Below are positions 44,196 through 54,913 of a DNA stretch of 64,000 nt, in pieces; position 1 is the first letter of the stretch; every line of letters starts with the position of its first letter. A model generated the notes under the pieces. The model was not told the DNA's origin, searched no databases, and saw nothing but the letters and a program-made list of their open reading frames with translations. This DNA comes from Chalara sp. BL73 (taxonomy: Eukaryota > Ascomycota > Leotiomycetes > Helotiales), in NCBI GenBank assembly GCA_918026815.1, contig CAKJVC010000017.1:1-64000 (forward strand). Reading direction: 5' to 3'. A program made the position numbers and the translations under genes.

Positions 44196-46157
44196 ATGTC
44201 TTCGATTCTTGGCAAAGGGCAACGACCCCCGCTACGTGACAGACCTGCGTATCCCCGGAAGCGCGCCCTACGTGCTTGTCGAACCTGCCGTCAAAGGCGC
44301 ACGAAGTGTGACAACGAACAGCCTTCCTGCACTTCCTGCAGCGCTTTAGGAGTAGAGTGTGGCTATCAAGCAACAGACAAATCGACGTAGGCCTGCCTAG
44401 CATCAAAACATTCCTAGAACGAACGGCTAAATCTGTGGTGCAGTTTTGATTCGGCAAGCCTGGCCATTCTATCGCGCTTGGATGAGTTGGAAGAGCTCAT
44501 CCGTTCTGGAGGCGATCACCACATATCATCCTCAGTGCCAGTCCATGTAGAGCCGAACCTCACACTAGAAGCGGCAAGGGCTGAGGTCTCTGTTATCTAC
44601 CATATCAACATCGAGACGGTGCTTGCATGGCCCGTCCTCGAAAATTGTGGCTTTGACCAGCGCATTAATCTCAAGAATCTTCTACAACCAGATGGCGAAC
44701 GCTGGACATGCCCAAAGCTGTCTATAGGATCTGACTTTGAGCTTGATAACAGTGCAAAATTGCTCCAGTCTTTTCTTGACAATGTCCACATATACAACCC
44801 GATCCTGGAGCTGACGAAAGTGCAATGCTACGCAAGAGATGTGCAATTCAATGGGCTAGGGTGGGATGCGAAGTCTTGCCTCATGGTGAGTTTACGGAGT
44901 GTTAAATAATACCCAATTACCACGTTTTTTGACATGATTAGCTTCTAACATTCGCCCTTGGATCTATCAGTGACCCTCTAGGAGAGGTATCTTCCGAGAA
45001 CTCGATAAATAGTTATAGGTTAGAGGCTTTTCGGCAAGCAGAGGCTTTCTTCTCTGCGGCTCAGAAACGGATGGGTGCGTTCTTCTGTTCAAACGAGATC
45101 CTTGATGCACAATGCTTTTTCCTAGCTGGCGTGTATCTCATGGCGACTCTGCGGCCCATCGAGGCTTGGAAAATGTTCGTTCACGCGCTAGCTTGCTGCC
45201 AGTGCTTTCCTACTCCTACCTCCAGCGACACCTTTCAGAACGATGAACTGTTGCAGTCACAGGAGAGTCTATATTGGACATGTTTCAAGTCAGAACTGTA
45301 GGCAATTTTTCCCTCAGGAGCCCTTTACGTAGTGTTAAAAGTATTGCAGAGAACTTCGACTAGAGCTCGGGGTCGGCAAGCCCGGCATCAGCGACTTTGC
45401 ATATCCGCATTTCTTTCCATCACCCCCGAAAAGCATTAAGACGCAAAATCAGACAGCGTGGTACTTTTATCTCGCCGAGATTGCGCTGAGACGACTCGGC
45501 AATCGTATCCTAAATTACCTCTATCAGTACGATCCCTCACGGACATCGGTGATCCAGGCAATTGACGTTGTATCCGATTTTGAGCAGCAAGCGCAAACAT
45601 GGTAAAAGGACAACTCTGGGTACATCTCTACTACGCACCAAACTAACTTCATCCCGTATTGTAGGCGCGAGTCCCTTCCTACGGCACTGAGATTAAACGT
45701 CGCGGCAGGCGACGTTGGGAACGCTGATCCTGCGCATGCTGCTCTGCGATTCATCCTAACCGGCCACCTGCTCGACTGCTACGAGATGATGTACTGGCCC
45801 TTCATAGTAGATTCTATACACAGCACCACGGCTCAAAGCGCCGAAGCTCAGGCTTTCGTACAAAAAGGGCTTGAGCTCTGTGTGCAGCGAATCGTGAAAA
45901 ACAAGAGTGGATTCTACCATCACCATCACGGTACATGGCTTATGGTGCGATCATGCACACGAAGTGCGTTGGTGCTGCTGAGCGCCGCGCGCTCACATTT
46001 GAGTGCTCTCCTTGATCCGAGCTGGAAAGATGCTGTTGCTCAGGTGTGCAAAATGTTAAGATACTGGAAAAATGATTTGAAGGACGTGCCATATTATTTG
46101 GATATACTGGAGAAGCTAGCGGGTGAAACCATTTCCCCTATTGCAAGTACAACATAG
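44196..46157 (+). CDS. Zn2Cys6 transcription factor, probable pathway-specific regulator
   Basis: Five exons: 44196-44386, 44444-44885, 44942-45297, 45350-45601, 45665-46157. Introns are 57, 56, 52 and 63 bp and phases close to 577 aa. The zinc cluster is Cys28-x2-Cys31-x6-Cys38-x6-Cys45-x2-Cys48-x6-Cys55, preceded by a basic stretch. A linker/dimerisation helix (SLAILSRLDELEELI) follows. The rest is the fungal-specific middle homology region (CLMLLTFALGSIS, YLMATLRPIEAWKMF, LYWTCFKSELELRLEL). It should bind CGG triplets in DNA as a nuclear regulator. It sits between the GH3 gene (divergent) and the MFS/GH78 pair. Repeated CGG-N5-CGG sites in both flanking divergent promoters make these genes the likely targets. 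The inducer is unknown. Confidence 0.92.
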
Positions 46158-46564
46158 CATATAAAAGTCCATGCCATGTATTTCCAGGAATATTCTAATA
46201 GGAAGCAACATCGTGCGCAACTTGTAGGCGACGCTCTTTATCATTTCAAACTCCTTCCTGTTAGAATAGTAGAGATCAAATAAACGGACCATCTCGTTCC
46301 TTTGCGCGTAAATCTCGTAAAATTAACTGCCCAGTATTCTCCGACATGTTTATGGTCCTGAGCACGCATCCTTAAACTTCAAATAGGATAGTTGTAACGA
46401 TGAGTTAAGTATATGTGTCTACTCTTAGAACGACTAACCATGCCCAAAAAGTAGCGATAATACATGCCCCCGAACCCCCTCTCGCTTTATATGCCTCCCT
46501 GCAAATAGCTAATCTTGCTGCGGTTTACTCACTGATTGCATTATCCATCGCAAACTCCCTTTTC
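46158..46564. other. convergent intergenic region, 3' ends of regulator and MFS genes
   Basis: About 400 bp between two converging stop codons. No promoter-like or coding feature is seen. It should contain both terminators, but no clear signal can be pointed to. Confidence 0.5.
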
Positions 46565-48204
46565 TCATTTAATATGTTCAATAACAGTCGCGTTACTCTT
46601 CTCAAATCCTTCATCAGATACTCCGCTATGCTCTATATCCAACACCCGCTTGATACTCAAACCAGTTTTCTCTGGGCTGTCGAAAATCAGCGCAATCTCC
46701 TCCAGCGTTGGACCTCTGGTCTCTGGAAAAACTAAGAAGACAACCACAAACTCGATGATGACCCAAGGGACAAAGATGAGATAGAACTTCCAAGCCATGC
46801 GTTGCAATCCGACGGGGACAGCGTAGGTAGACAACAGGCTAAAGGAGGTAGCGAAAAGCTGGAAGCATGCCTGGCCGCGCATACGATGACTAAATGGTAA
46901 AACCTCAGTGATGTACAGGCCGAGGTTGCCATTGAGACCAAAATTATATGCCGGCGAGAATAGGTAAAGGAAGGTAACAACGGCTCCACCGGCAGCCTTG
47001 TTGTTGGAATCCTTTGCGAATTCAGCACTACCCGCGGTAATGGATACTAAACAGATGAGGATGAAGACCCCAGATCCAAGGAAGAGAGTCCGACGACCAA
47101 GTTTTTGTGGGAGAGTTGCGAAATAAAGAGCTGAGAACCAAGAAAGCATCTGCTGAGTGGCGTTGATAAGAGTTTGCTCCAGGCTTGAGGTCAAACCCAC
47201 CGAAGCCAAAACTGGGGATAGGTAGTAGCTGATGAATGCATTTCCAGACATCTGGCTGATGCAGGCACACCAGAGCAAGATAAACAGTCTCTTTCTGTTA
47301 CCGGAAGTGCGGACAAAGTCGGCATAGTTTTGGAGCCAGCTACCACGATCGATACTCTTTTCGTAAGCCAGTGCCTCTTGGATCTCTTGATACTCGAATT
47401 GAACAACAGGATCATTCTCATCGCCTTCCCCGTGATACTTAGCTAAGAAAGCGAGCGCCTCATCGCCACGATCTTTGGACATCAGCCAACGTGGGCTTTC
47501 AGGAACAAACCACAGGCCGAGAAGCTGGACGACTGATGGAAGACCCTGAAGAGCGGATGGAATACGCCAAGCAGCACTTCCATTGATTCGAAACGTGCCA
47601 AAGGTCGCCCATGCTGCAACTATCGAACCCAATGCATATGATGTATTGAAGAGGGCGGTAGCCGTCGATCTGTGGGTTGGATGGGCGATTTCAGTGATTA
47701 GAGGCGCACCAGATGAACCCAAGAAAACAGTGCCGCATCCAAGAACACCACGAGCCACGACAAACATTGCAAGGCTGGCTGCTGCAGCTTGAAGAGCTGC
47801 GCCTAGACAGCACACGGCCGCTCCTAGTGCCAAAGTCTTCCGGCGTCCAAAACCATCGCTAATGAACGATATAAACGGGATTGCGCAGAGGCCGCCGATT
47901 GGATATGCGGCGTTGAAGAGACCGAGAGTTGCACCCTTAGGTTCACCGAAATCGCGACGCCAACTTTCCACAGCTTGAAGACCATTCATCATGGAGCCAT
48001 CAAACCTACACTCAGCGCATTAGTGCTGGCCAGAATAGTGGTGAGAGGTGAATAGACATACCCCTGTGTAAAAATCGAAAGCAATGGGATAACTAGAAGT
48101 AAATTCAACCTTCTTAGCTTCTTATGTCTCCACCAGTGGACAGTATCGAGACTGCTCTCTGGCATCGCCGAGGCGACGATATTCTGGCCGCGAGCGCGAT
48201 GCAT
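46565..48204 (-). CDS. MFS sugar/glycoside transporter (lactose-permease-like)
   Basis: Two exons: 48204-48062 and 48005-46565. The 56-bp intron has a GTATGT donor, CACTAAT branch and GTGTAG acceptor; phases close to 527 aa. Splicing creates the family block FTQGFDGSMMNGLQ. Other sugar-porter signatures are SDGFGRRKTL after helix 2, WRIPSALQGLP and VPESPRWLMSKDRG before the cytoplasmic loop, LPQKLGRRTLFLGS after helix 8, and VFPETRGPTLEEIA at the end of helix 12. About 12 hydrophobic segments can be traced. The subfamily is that of fungal lactose/cellobiose-type permeases, proton symporters in the plasma membrane. It is divergent from the GH78 gene. It probably imports the glycoside used by the neighbouring intracellular enzymes; the substrate is an inference. 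Confidence 0.92.
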
Positions 48205-48625
48205 GGCGTTAAGCTTGATCGTTGGCTCTTGCCGGACGAGTCTTTAATATGGAAGTTCTCGGATGCCAATGTCTGCTATGCAAGAAAAGCTTGATGAAAG
48301 TTGCTTTCCTTTGATGCAAAACCGACGCAAGTTATATATTCAAGACAGAGGCTTAACTCGCGTAATTACCCACTTTTTGGCTGGTCTCGGGCCCAGGAGG
48401 CGTACAAGACATCTTGATGGTGTTCTATGTCGGAGGCAAAACTAATTGTAGCTATTTCATTCTAATTACCGAACAACAGGTGGGGAGCGGAGGCGAAACC
48501 TGGGGATGGGGAAAGGCTGACTACGTGATTGTCAATCTGTGGGGACGGTGGCTGTAAATGGGATGAGAGCGGGAAGTCGTGACACCCGAAATGGGGATAG
48601 CGGCAAATGTTGAGTTTTGCCATCG

Positions 48626-48636
48626 CGGAGTGCCGG
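48626..48636 (+). promoter_or_regulatory. CGG-N5-CGG operator-like site 3
   Basis: CGGAGTGCCGG, identical to sites 1 and 2 but in the opposite orientation, in the MFS/GH78 divergent promoter. Confidence 0.55.
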
Positions 48637-48702
48637 ATTCATTCATTCATGCATGGATGCATGCAAACAACACCACCCAATAGTATCTGCATGATTGGAC
48701 CG

Positions 48703-48713
48703 CGGACTGCCGG
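48703..48713 (+). promoter_or_regulatory. CGG-N5-CGG operator-like site 4
   Basis: CGGACTGCCGG, one base different from sites 1-3, with the same CGG spacing; 67 bp downstream of site 3. Confidence 0.5.
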
Positions 48714-49010
48714 GAATGTGCAGCGCCACGGTACAACAAAGTTGAAAAGTCAATAACTCGTTTGAGATGGTGTTGATGCCGCCTTTCTCACCCACAATGT
48801 CGCTCAATAAATACCGGCGACCCAAATCGGGGTTACTAATGCGCTAATTGAGCATGAGCAGTGCGGTAAACTCACCGTGCAAGTTCTTCGTGAAGTTTTT
48901 GATGGTAGGCAATTGCATTATCAAATTCAAATCTCGGACCTGGCTTGTTTCTCGATATTTTTTCTTCTCCAATGTCATTTACGCATTAAATTGGCCGAGC
49001 AGATAACTCA

Positions 49011-51482
49011 ATGAACTCTTCGCTTGATGATGGAACCTGGATATGGCATCCGAAGTGGGTGGAGAGTGCCAACAAGAACTCGGCTGGTGGATTTGTTCAT
49101 TTTCGTAAATCAGTATTCATTCGCGAGGTTCCACTAGAATCTGCCCATATTCAGATCACTGCAGACACAAAATATAAGCTATATATCAATTCTCAGCTTG
49201 TGTCAATCGGGCCAGTGAAAGGGGACGAGCACCTTTGGTTTTGTGACGAGCTGGATATCCGACCTTATCTTCGACGCGGCACGAATCATATTAGTATTCG
49301 GGTTCTGAGGTTCTATTTCGCAACGCCGTATGCTACAAGCTTTGCAAGATCACCCTATGGCGGGCTTCTTGTTCGTAGTGCCGGTGGGAAAGACCACATC
49401 GGTTTCAGTCTCAAAAGCGATGACAGCTGGGAAACGGCCCTCGACTTATCGACCCGTTTACCGACAAATATTAAAGAGGACGACTTCTTACATATTTATG
49501 AGCAGGTTGATAAAAGGAAAGAGGGTAGCCTTGTTTGGGTGCCAGCAATACATCTAGAGTTCCCGAACTCACATGGGCTGTCATCACCGTGGAAGCTGTC
49601 GCCACGATTGATCCCAACGGCCCAAATAGAACCTAAAAGCTTTGTCGCCATACACAACGTCCGAAGTACGATTCCTATAGTAGAGTGGGAGAGATTCTTC
49701 CATTTGAATTCAGTCCACGAATGCGCAGTGATACGTCTGCCCACTGGATCAACGCATCATTTGGAACTCGAGGTAGATCATCTTCTGACAGCCTGGCTAG
49801 ATTTTCGGTTTGAGCGGCCAATGAACGATGGCAGTATTTTACGCGTCACATACTCGGAGTGCTACGAAGACCCGCCAGAGCTTGTGCCTTATATTCGCTG
49901 TAAAAGCAATCGCCGTGATTCCACGAAAAAGATTCTCGGGCCAGTTGATCAGTATATATTTGGCGGAAAAGCAGGCACTACTTCACTACATTACGACTCC
50001 AGTGAAGAGCAAGCAGAGAACTTTGCTCCCTTCCACTTTCGGACATTCCGTTTCATTGCACTAGATATATCGGTTGCAGAGTCGTCCGATCTAGTTATGA
50101 CTGGCGTCGATATTCTCGAAACTCACTATCCACTACAAGTCCTTGCCGAACTAAGATTTGAAGCGGAGGAAGTGTCAAAAATGTATCCGGAACTGTTTGA
50201 AACAAGCATTAGAACTCTGAAAAATTGTATGCATGACTGCTACGAGGACTGTCCTTTCTACGAACAACTGCAATACGCCATGGACGTGAGGAGTTCAGCC
50301 ATTTTTACATACGTCGTCTCTAGTGACGATCGCCTAGCCCGACAAGCAATTATTCAGCTTCATAACTCATACTCGCCCAATATAGGATTGACAACCAGTC
50401 GTGCGCCTTCCCAGCAGAAACAAATTATACCACACTTCTCACTGTTTTGGATTTGTATGGTCGCAGATCATTTCGAATACTTCGGCGACGCTGACTTCAC
50501 CCGTCGCTTTTTACCTGCCTGCGATGGAATATTTGACACGTTCGCGCGTCGCATTGATCCTACTACTGGTCTTGTTCGCAGCGTCACTCCGTTAGATAAA
50601 CAGTGGGACTTCGTCGATTGGACCAAGTCGTGGAAACCATTTGGAGTACCGCCCCAAGCTGCCACCGGCTTTCAGACTTATACCAACTCGCTTTACGCGT
50701 ATAGTCTAAAGAAGTGTGCAATTTTTCTAGACACGATCGGACGGCCAGCTATTGCCGCCGAATACCTTGACCGCGCAGACAATATGGCACAGGCTATCAA
50801 AGCCCATTGCTTCGACGGCCGCTTCTTCACTGACGGGCTAGCTTCCACCGGAGGGAAGCTCAAGAGTTGTCCAAGCCAGACGAACCAAGTTTGGGCAGTG
50901 CTATGCGGAGCTATATCTGGTGAGCCCGCTCGCGAACTGCTTTCTCATTGTTTGAGCTCCTCAGACTTCGCTCCTGCTTCGTCGGCTATGTCGTTCTACG
51001 TGCTGCGCGCGCTGTCCATGGTAGGAGGCCAGCTATACGATAGCATGTTTCACAGTTTCTGGGATCCCTGGAGAGAGCAGTTGTCGCAAGGATTGACGAC
51101 GTGGGTCGAAGATGATGTTAGTAAACGCTCTGACTGTCATGCCTGGGGAAGCGCTCCCTTGTATGAGTTTCTGGCCGAAGTAGTAGGGGTTCGGCCAGCG
51201 CTTCCTGGATGGGCGGCCATCGCCTTCCAGCCTCGTTTCACTTTAATTCGTAGTATGAATGCAAAGGTTCCGTTTAGGATCAAGAAGGCAGTAGCCGTTG
51301 CACATGTTGAATGGTGGCAAGACTCTCCGAATGCAATAGTCATATCATTTCGGATTGATTCGGACATAGAGTTTGAACGACTTGTTCGTGTAAAGTTGCC
51401 TGATAAAGAGTTTGAAGTTCAACTAACTTCCGGAAAGGGTAATGTCATCTTTACTGTACCTCTGCGAGCACAATCAGAGTAG
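49011..51482 (+). CDS. GH78 alpha-L-rhamnosidase-like enzyme, intracellular
   Basis: A single uninterrupted exon of 823 aa starting MNSSLDDGTWIWHPKW, with no signal peptide. The N-terminal third is a beta-sandwich region (VHFRKSVFI...ITADTKYKLYINSQLVSIGPVKGD), as in GH78. The (alpha/alpha)6 barrel starts near residue 380. It contains the diagnostic DCPFYEQLQYAMDVR block (from residue 413), DKQWDFVDWTKSW, TYTNSLYAYSLKKC, QTNQVWAVLCG, and the C-terminal WGSAPLYEFLAEVVGVRP. GH78 enzymes remove terminal alpha-L-rhamnose from glycosides such as rutin, naringin or saponins. Acidic residues in the DCPFYEQ block are the likely general acid. The exact substrate is unknown. It is divergent from the MFS transporter and carries two CGG-N5-CGG sites upstream. 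Confidence 0.85.
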   Translation: MNSSLDDGTWIWHPKWVESANKNSAGGFVHFRKSVFIREVPLESAHIQITADTKYKLYINSQLVSIGPVKGDEHLWFCDELDIRPYLRRGTNHISIRVLRFYFATPYATSFARSPYGGLLVRSAGGKDHIGFSLKSDDSWETALDLSTRLPTNIKEDDFLHIYEQVDKRKEGSLVWVPAIHLEFPNSHGLSSPWKLSPRLIPTAQIEPKSFVAIHNVRSTIPIVEWERFFHLNSVHECAVIRLPTGSTHHLELEVDHLLTAWLDFRFERPMNDGSILRVTYSECYEDPPELVPYIRCKSNRRDSTKKILGPVDQYIFGGKAGTTSLHYDSSEEQAENFAPFHFRTFRFIALDISVAESSDLVMTGVDILETHYPLQVLAELRFEAEEVSKMYPELFETSIRTLKNCMHDCYEDCPFYEQLQYAMDVRSSAIFTYVVSSDDRLARQAIIQLHNSYSPNIGLTTSRAPSQQKQIIPHFSLFWICMVADHFEYFGDADFTRRFLPACDGIFDTFARRIDPTTGLVRSVTPLDKQWDFVDWTKSWKPFGVPPQAATGFQTYTNSLYAYSLKKCAIFLDTIGRPAIAAEYLDRADNMAQAIKAHCFDGRFFTDGLASTGGKLKSCPSQTNQVWAVLCGAISGEPARELLSHCLSSSDFAPASSAMSFYVLRALSMVGGQLYDSMFHSFWDPWREQLSQGLTTWVEDDVSKRSDCHAWGSAPLYEFLAEVVGVRPALPGWAAIAFQPRFTLIRSMNAKVPFRIKKAVAVAHVEWWQDSPNAIVISFRIDSDIEFERLVRVKLPDKEFEVQLTSGKGNVIFTVPLRAQSE

Positions 51483-51786
51483 CATCTGTGGGCATTCGCG
51501 AAAACCCATTGACAGGAATTTATGTGGCAATCGGCATAGTTTAGTGTAATCCATTTTCAGCAGCGTTCGATCAAGATCTCTGTGCCGGGTCACTTCATGA
51601 ATATGCGCGTGTAAGGAATAAACATAAATTGCATTTGTACAAGTTATAGGATTCCAAAACCTACATTGACCCACCATCACTAGGCCTTATAGTGGAGTGG
51701 TATCAATATCAGTATACCGTAAACACATTTCATGAAAAGAATCCCAATAGGGTAAAAACTACTCAGATCGAATGAACACCGCTGAA
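51483..51786. other. intergenic, downstream of GH78
   Basis: About 300 bp of spacer between the GH78 stop and a dispersed repeat. No gene is recognised. Confidence 0.5.
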
Positions 51787-52080
51787 ATATTTAACTACAG
51801 TTTTATGGCTACTAGCGTCTCACAGAAAAGGTACACGCCTCAAAAGTTTTGATCTGTGGCATAGTAATTATAGTTGCTCGCTCGAAACGCACTAGAACGC
51901 TGGGGTAAATCGGTAATATAAACCGTGCGATTATTACTAAATCTACCCAATTTGTATTTCGCGAGCTTATCCGCATTGTTTCAATTCAGACTAATTAGCA
52001 ATGCTCCAGGTATTTTGATCTGTATAAGGTTGAAAAACGCAACCGCTAGCAGTATAAATCCGATCTATTCAACTTTAGAG
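51787..52080 (+). repeat. dispersed ~290-bp direct repeat, copy 1
   Basis: From TATTTAACTACAGTTTTATGG to GATCTATTCA this stretch can be aligned by eye with 63712-64000 in the same orientation, including shared blocks GGCTACTAGCGTCT, AAAAGTTTTGATCT, AAATCGGTAATATAAA, CTAATTAGCAATGC and CAGTATAAATC. Copy 2 is more AT-rich; many differences are C to T or G to A. No coding capacity or terminal structure is seen. It may be part of an unknown repeat family. Confidence 0.75.
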
Positions 52081-53260
52081 ATTTCAGCTGGAAGAGGTCA
52101 GGCTGCCAGTCGATTCTGTTGCCGCATGGTGAGGAGAATGAGACATACGGATTGTGTTCCCGGCCAGTCTTGACGATCCGTCTGACATCGAGGCGGCAGT
52201 GTGAGACTTCACCGATTGAGCTCGTCAATCATTACGCCGGATTGTCAAATTTGGCAACCGTTTAGAAGTTTATTTCTTGTGGCGCAACGACGCTTACAGT
52301 TCCTAGATCTTAGAGCTTCTTGCCCCAGAATCCTTGGGCCTATATCTCTCTCCTTTGAGACTGGTTAAGTCGGTCATTGTTAGAGCGAGGTATCCAGCCA
52401 TGTTTCTATCTCCTAACGGATGGCGGCTACGCATTTGGACATTCCATGCGGATTAATTCTATTTACTACGGATGATCAGTAGGCAAGTCCGTGTCTATGT
52501 CCTATAATCAGACTTTAACTTTCCCTGTGAAATTGCAGCCGAGGAATCACGACTGAGAAAATTACTATGACCTTAGTCGCGAGCCGCTAGATGAGGACGC
52601 CGCGTATGGAGAATGACAAGGCTATCATTTCCTCGGTGCGCCAGTGCCGTAGTGGGTGAATCGCCCATTTCTGAGGGGATATCACTAGCCAGCATTGGAT
52701 TCTGCGATGGCTCATGTAGGTGCTGGGAAATGGGATGGTAGGTCCTAAGACCAGTTGCTGAACGCAATACCGAGGGTATGGAGCGAAAAGTAGGAAAAGC
52801 ATGCATATGAAGGTTGATTATCTAAAGTAGGAGCTGTAGCTAGCTATTTGTAGAGACCCGTTTTAGCGTAGGTGCTTTGTGTCGAGCGGCAGCACTTCGC
52901 CTAGGGTTGCCCCTCGGCGCCTTCACATATACCAAACCGGGCTTGAGCAATTAACGTTAAATCCGAGTTTTACGACTTTTAAACTACATTTATAATGTAT
53001 TTTAGATGTGCTAAATACAAATCTTTAAAACAGACGTTTAATAGCCATTGCGGTTGTTAAGATATTTGTATATAAAGTTGGGATTTTTAGTTATTTATAT
53101 TGAAATAGAGCTTTCCGCTCCATCGCGTCGCTCTCCACTGCCCTGATTCTCGACTTCAAAGTTACGCTCGTGGATAAATACGCCAAAATCTGAGAGGATG
53201 AAATGCTTCAATTTTTCGAAGTGTCCATCCTCTTCTCGGGAGCCTAATCCTTACTGGAGA
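52081..53260. other. intergenic, no confident gene
   Basis: Mixed-composition DNA. Open stretches on the minus strand at 52573-52806 show no recognisable features. A patch at about 52960-53115 is AT-rich and RIP-like. Nothing can be named. Confidence 0.45.
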
Positions 53261-53261
53261 A

Positions 53262-53550
53262 CTATACCGCCAACCTTGGATTTTCCAACCTCGAATCTCA
53301 AGTCAGTACTCTTGACTCAGATGTCACGTTCTACTCTCTTGCATTGAATGGATACAATAACCTCGCTCAAGTCCAAGTCACGAACGAGAATTCCTGCTTC
53401 CGACTGTTAACGCTGAATACCACGAATCAAACCCAGTTGGCGTCTTAAATGCAACGGCGAACAGCGTTCGTCGTCCTTTCCCTGCAGGACTGATGACCGA
53501 CGTCGGGATGCTCGCCGCAAACCCAGAGTATGGCCCCGATCCTGCGTAAT
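53262..53550 (+). pseudogene. unidentified coding relic
   Basis: Plus-strand reading YTANLGFSNLESQVSTL, then FYSLALNGYNNLAQVQVTNE, then after a frame change (about 53405) VNAEYHESNPVGVLNAT and FPAGLMTDVGMLAANPEYG, before a stop near 53549. Composition and repeated N-x-T motifs suggest a secreted protein, but I do not recognise the family. At least one frame change and no plausible start make it a relic, if it is coding at all. Confidence 0.3.
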
Positions 53551-54240
53551 ACATTTGCACCACCAATCTTTAAGTGCCAGCAGAGTTTTCATGGTTAAAT
53601 AATTTATTTAAGTGTGTTTTCTGCCGGCTGCTCTTTTTCAGGCGTCAACTTTAGCGCGTTTCGATGAGGATTTGTCGGAGAAGCGAAGGGTACAAAAAAT
53701 GCAGCTCTAAAAAAATAGAGCTCATTCTTTAAATTTTCTTCTGTTTTTAGAAGAATTTGAATTAGTTTGAGGCGGCGAGCTTAGAGGACTTGGATCAATA
53801 GGAGCCGTGTTGGTTTCCCGAGACTTAGGAAGACTGTTTATGGCGGCAGCTATCTCTTTCTATGTCTTTATGACTACGGCCACGAATTTTGTAAATATAC
53901 GAGTAATATGGCTGATATGTCAGAGAGAGAGGTAGTCGCCGTTTTTACAGGTTTGCAGTCGCGGCAGGCTCGGAAAGGAGAAAAGACAGATGTGGTCATG
54001 CAGCGATGGTATTGTATTAAGGGACAACATTGACTGATTTGCATCGCGGCTGGACGCGACATATGTCATGCAAGGACCTCAATTGGCAGATGCAGTCAAG
54101 CCACTATTGTGGGGGCCTTTCTAGAAGCTTCAAAAGAGCCTCAGCCTTAGCGTTGTGTAAACGGGTTTATGCTTTCAATATCAGGAGCAATATATTAATG
54201 AAGACTGAGTGTGTCCTTGATCCCTCTTCACTATTCAAAG
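53551..54240. other. intergenic, no confident gene
   Basis: No recognisable coding sequence, RNA or repeat. The short plus-strand open stretch at 54030-54269 has no family features and overlaps the end of the MFS relic. Confidence 0.45.
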
Positions 54241-54244
54241 CTAT

Positions 54245-54790
54245 GACCATGCTTCTGTTGACGGGATAAAAATACATGCCAAAGCTCCACCACCGGCAGG
54301 AAAAGTACACCTAAGGCGCCACCGAAGAATCGACTAGGGATAGTTGTCTCAAGGTTAATAGCAACAGCGACGAGGGTCTAGAAGATACAAAATTGAACGA
54401 ATCCGAAGAACAACAGAGCCTTGCAACTATACAACTCAGAGAACGGACTAAAGAAAATAGGTCCGAAGGCAGAGCCAATAACGAATAACGCCGTTTCTAA
54501 GGTTATAACTTCCGTTGGAACATCATCTTTAAGGTCTGTGTCATTGCTGAGTAAAAAATTGACAAAGCGAAGGTAGCACAGAAGTAGTGACATTATACAT
54601 AAACGCGATAAGCCATTCCTTTTTTGTTAAAGTTTACGGGTTCTCGGGATCGTTTGGTCCATCCCAGGTTACTAAGTTGCGGTTTTCCCGCGAGTTCTCG
54701 GGCTTCTGAGACTCCTCGGGCTTCTGAGGCTCCTCGTCGTTGAGGTTGTTGCTACGATCCGCCAACTTATTACTCACCTCTAAGTTGACA
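54245..54790 (-). pseudogene. MFS drug-transporter (DHA1-type) relic, N-terminal part
   Basis: The minus-strand reading begins with an acidic tail (EEPQKPEESQKPENSREN, about 54690-54745), then VTWDGPNDPENP (about 54640-54665), the hallmark N-terminal block of fungal DHA1 multidrug MFS proteins. It continues with KKEWLIAFMYNVTTSVLPSL and, in a second frame, VITLETALFVIGSAFGPIFFSPFSELYSCKALLFFG (54378-54593, part of it), then NLETTIPSRFFGGALG. At least three stops or frame changes interrupt it, and everything after about helix 4 is absent. Not functional. Confidence 0.75.
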
Positions 54791-54913
54791 TCTTGCTGGA
54801 TATATGAGGGCACTCTGTTACTAGCATGGCCAAACTCGGATCATTTTATCGGAGTCGACAAGAGCGGCGACGGCTTTGGAACTGAAGCTCTTGGAGACAT
54901 CAAAAGATATCCA

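Larger units (their letters stand above)
48205..49010. promoter_or_regulatory. divergent promoter of MFS transporter and GH78 with two CGG-N5-CGG sites
   Basis: The 806-bp interval between the two start codons carries CGG-AGTGC-CGG at 48626-48636 and CGG-ACTGC-CGG at 48703-48713, both on the plus strand. The first core is identical to the two sites before the Zn2Cys6 gene. The CGGAGTGCCGGA context matches TCCGGCACTCCG there in reverse orientation. A TCATTCATTCATGCATGGATGCATGC-type short-repeat tract lies at about 48640-48665. No gene is seen in the interval. Confidence 0.65.

Noticed and set aside
40964..51482. Secondary-metabolite biosynthetic cluster
   Set aside because: No polyketide synthase, peptide synthetase, terpene cyclase or P450 gene is present; the gene content fits glycoside catabolism instead.
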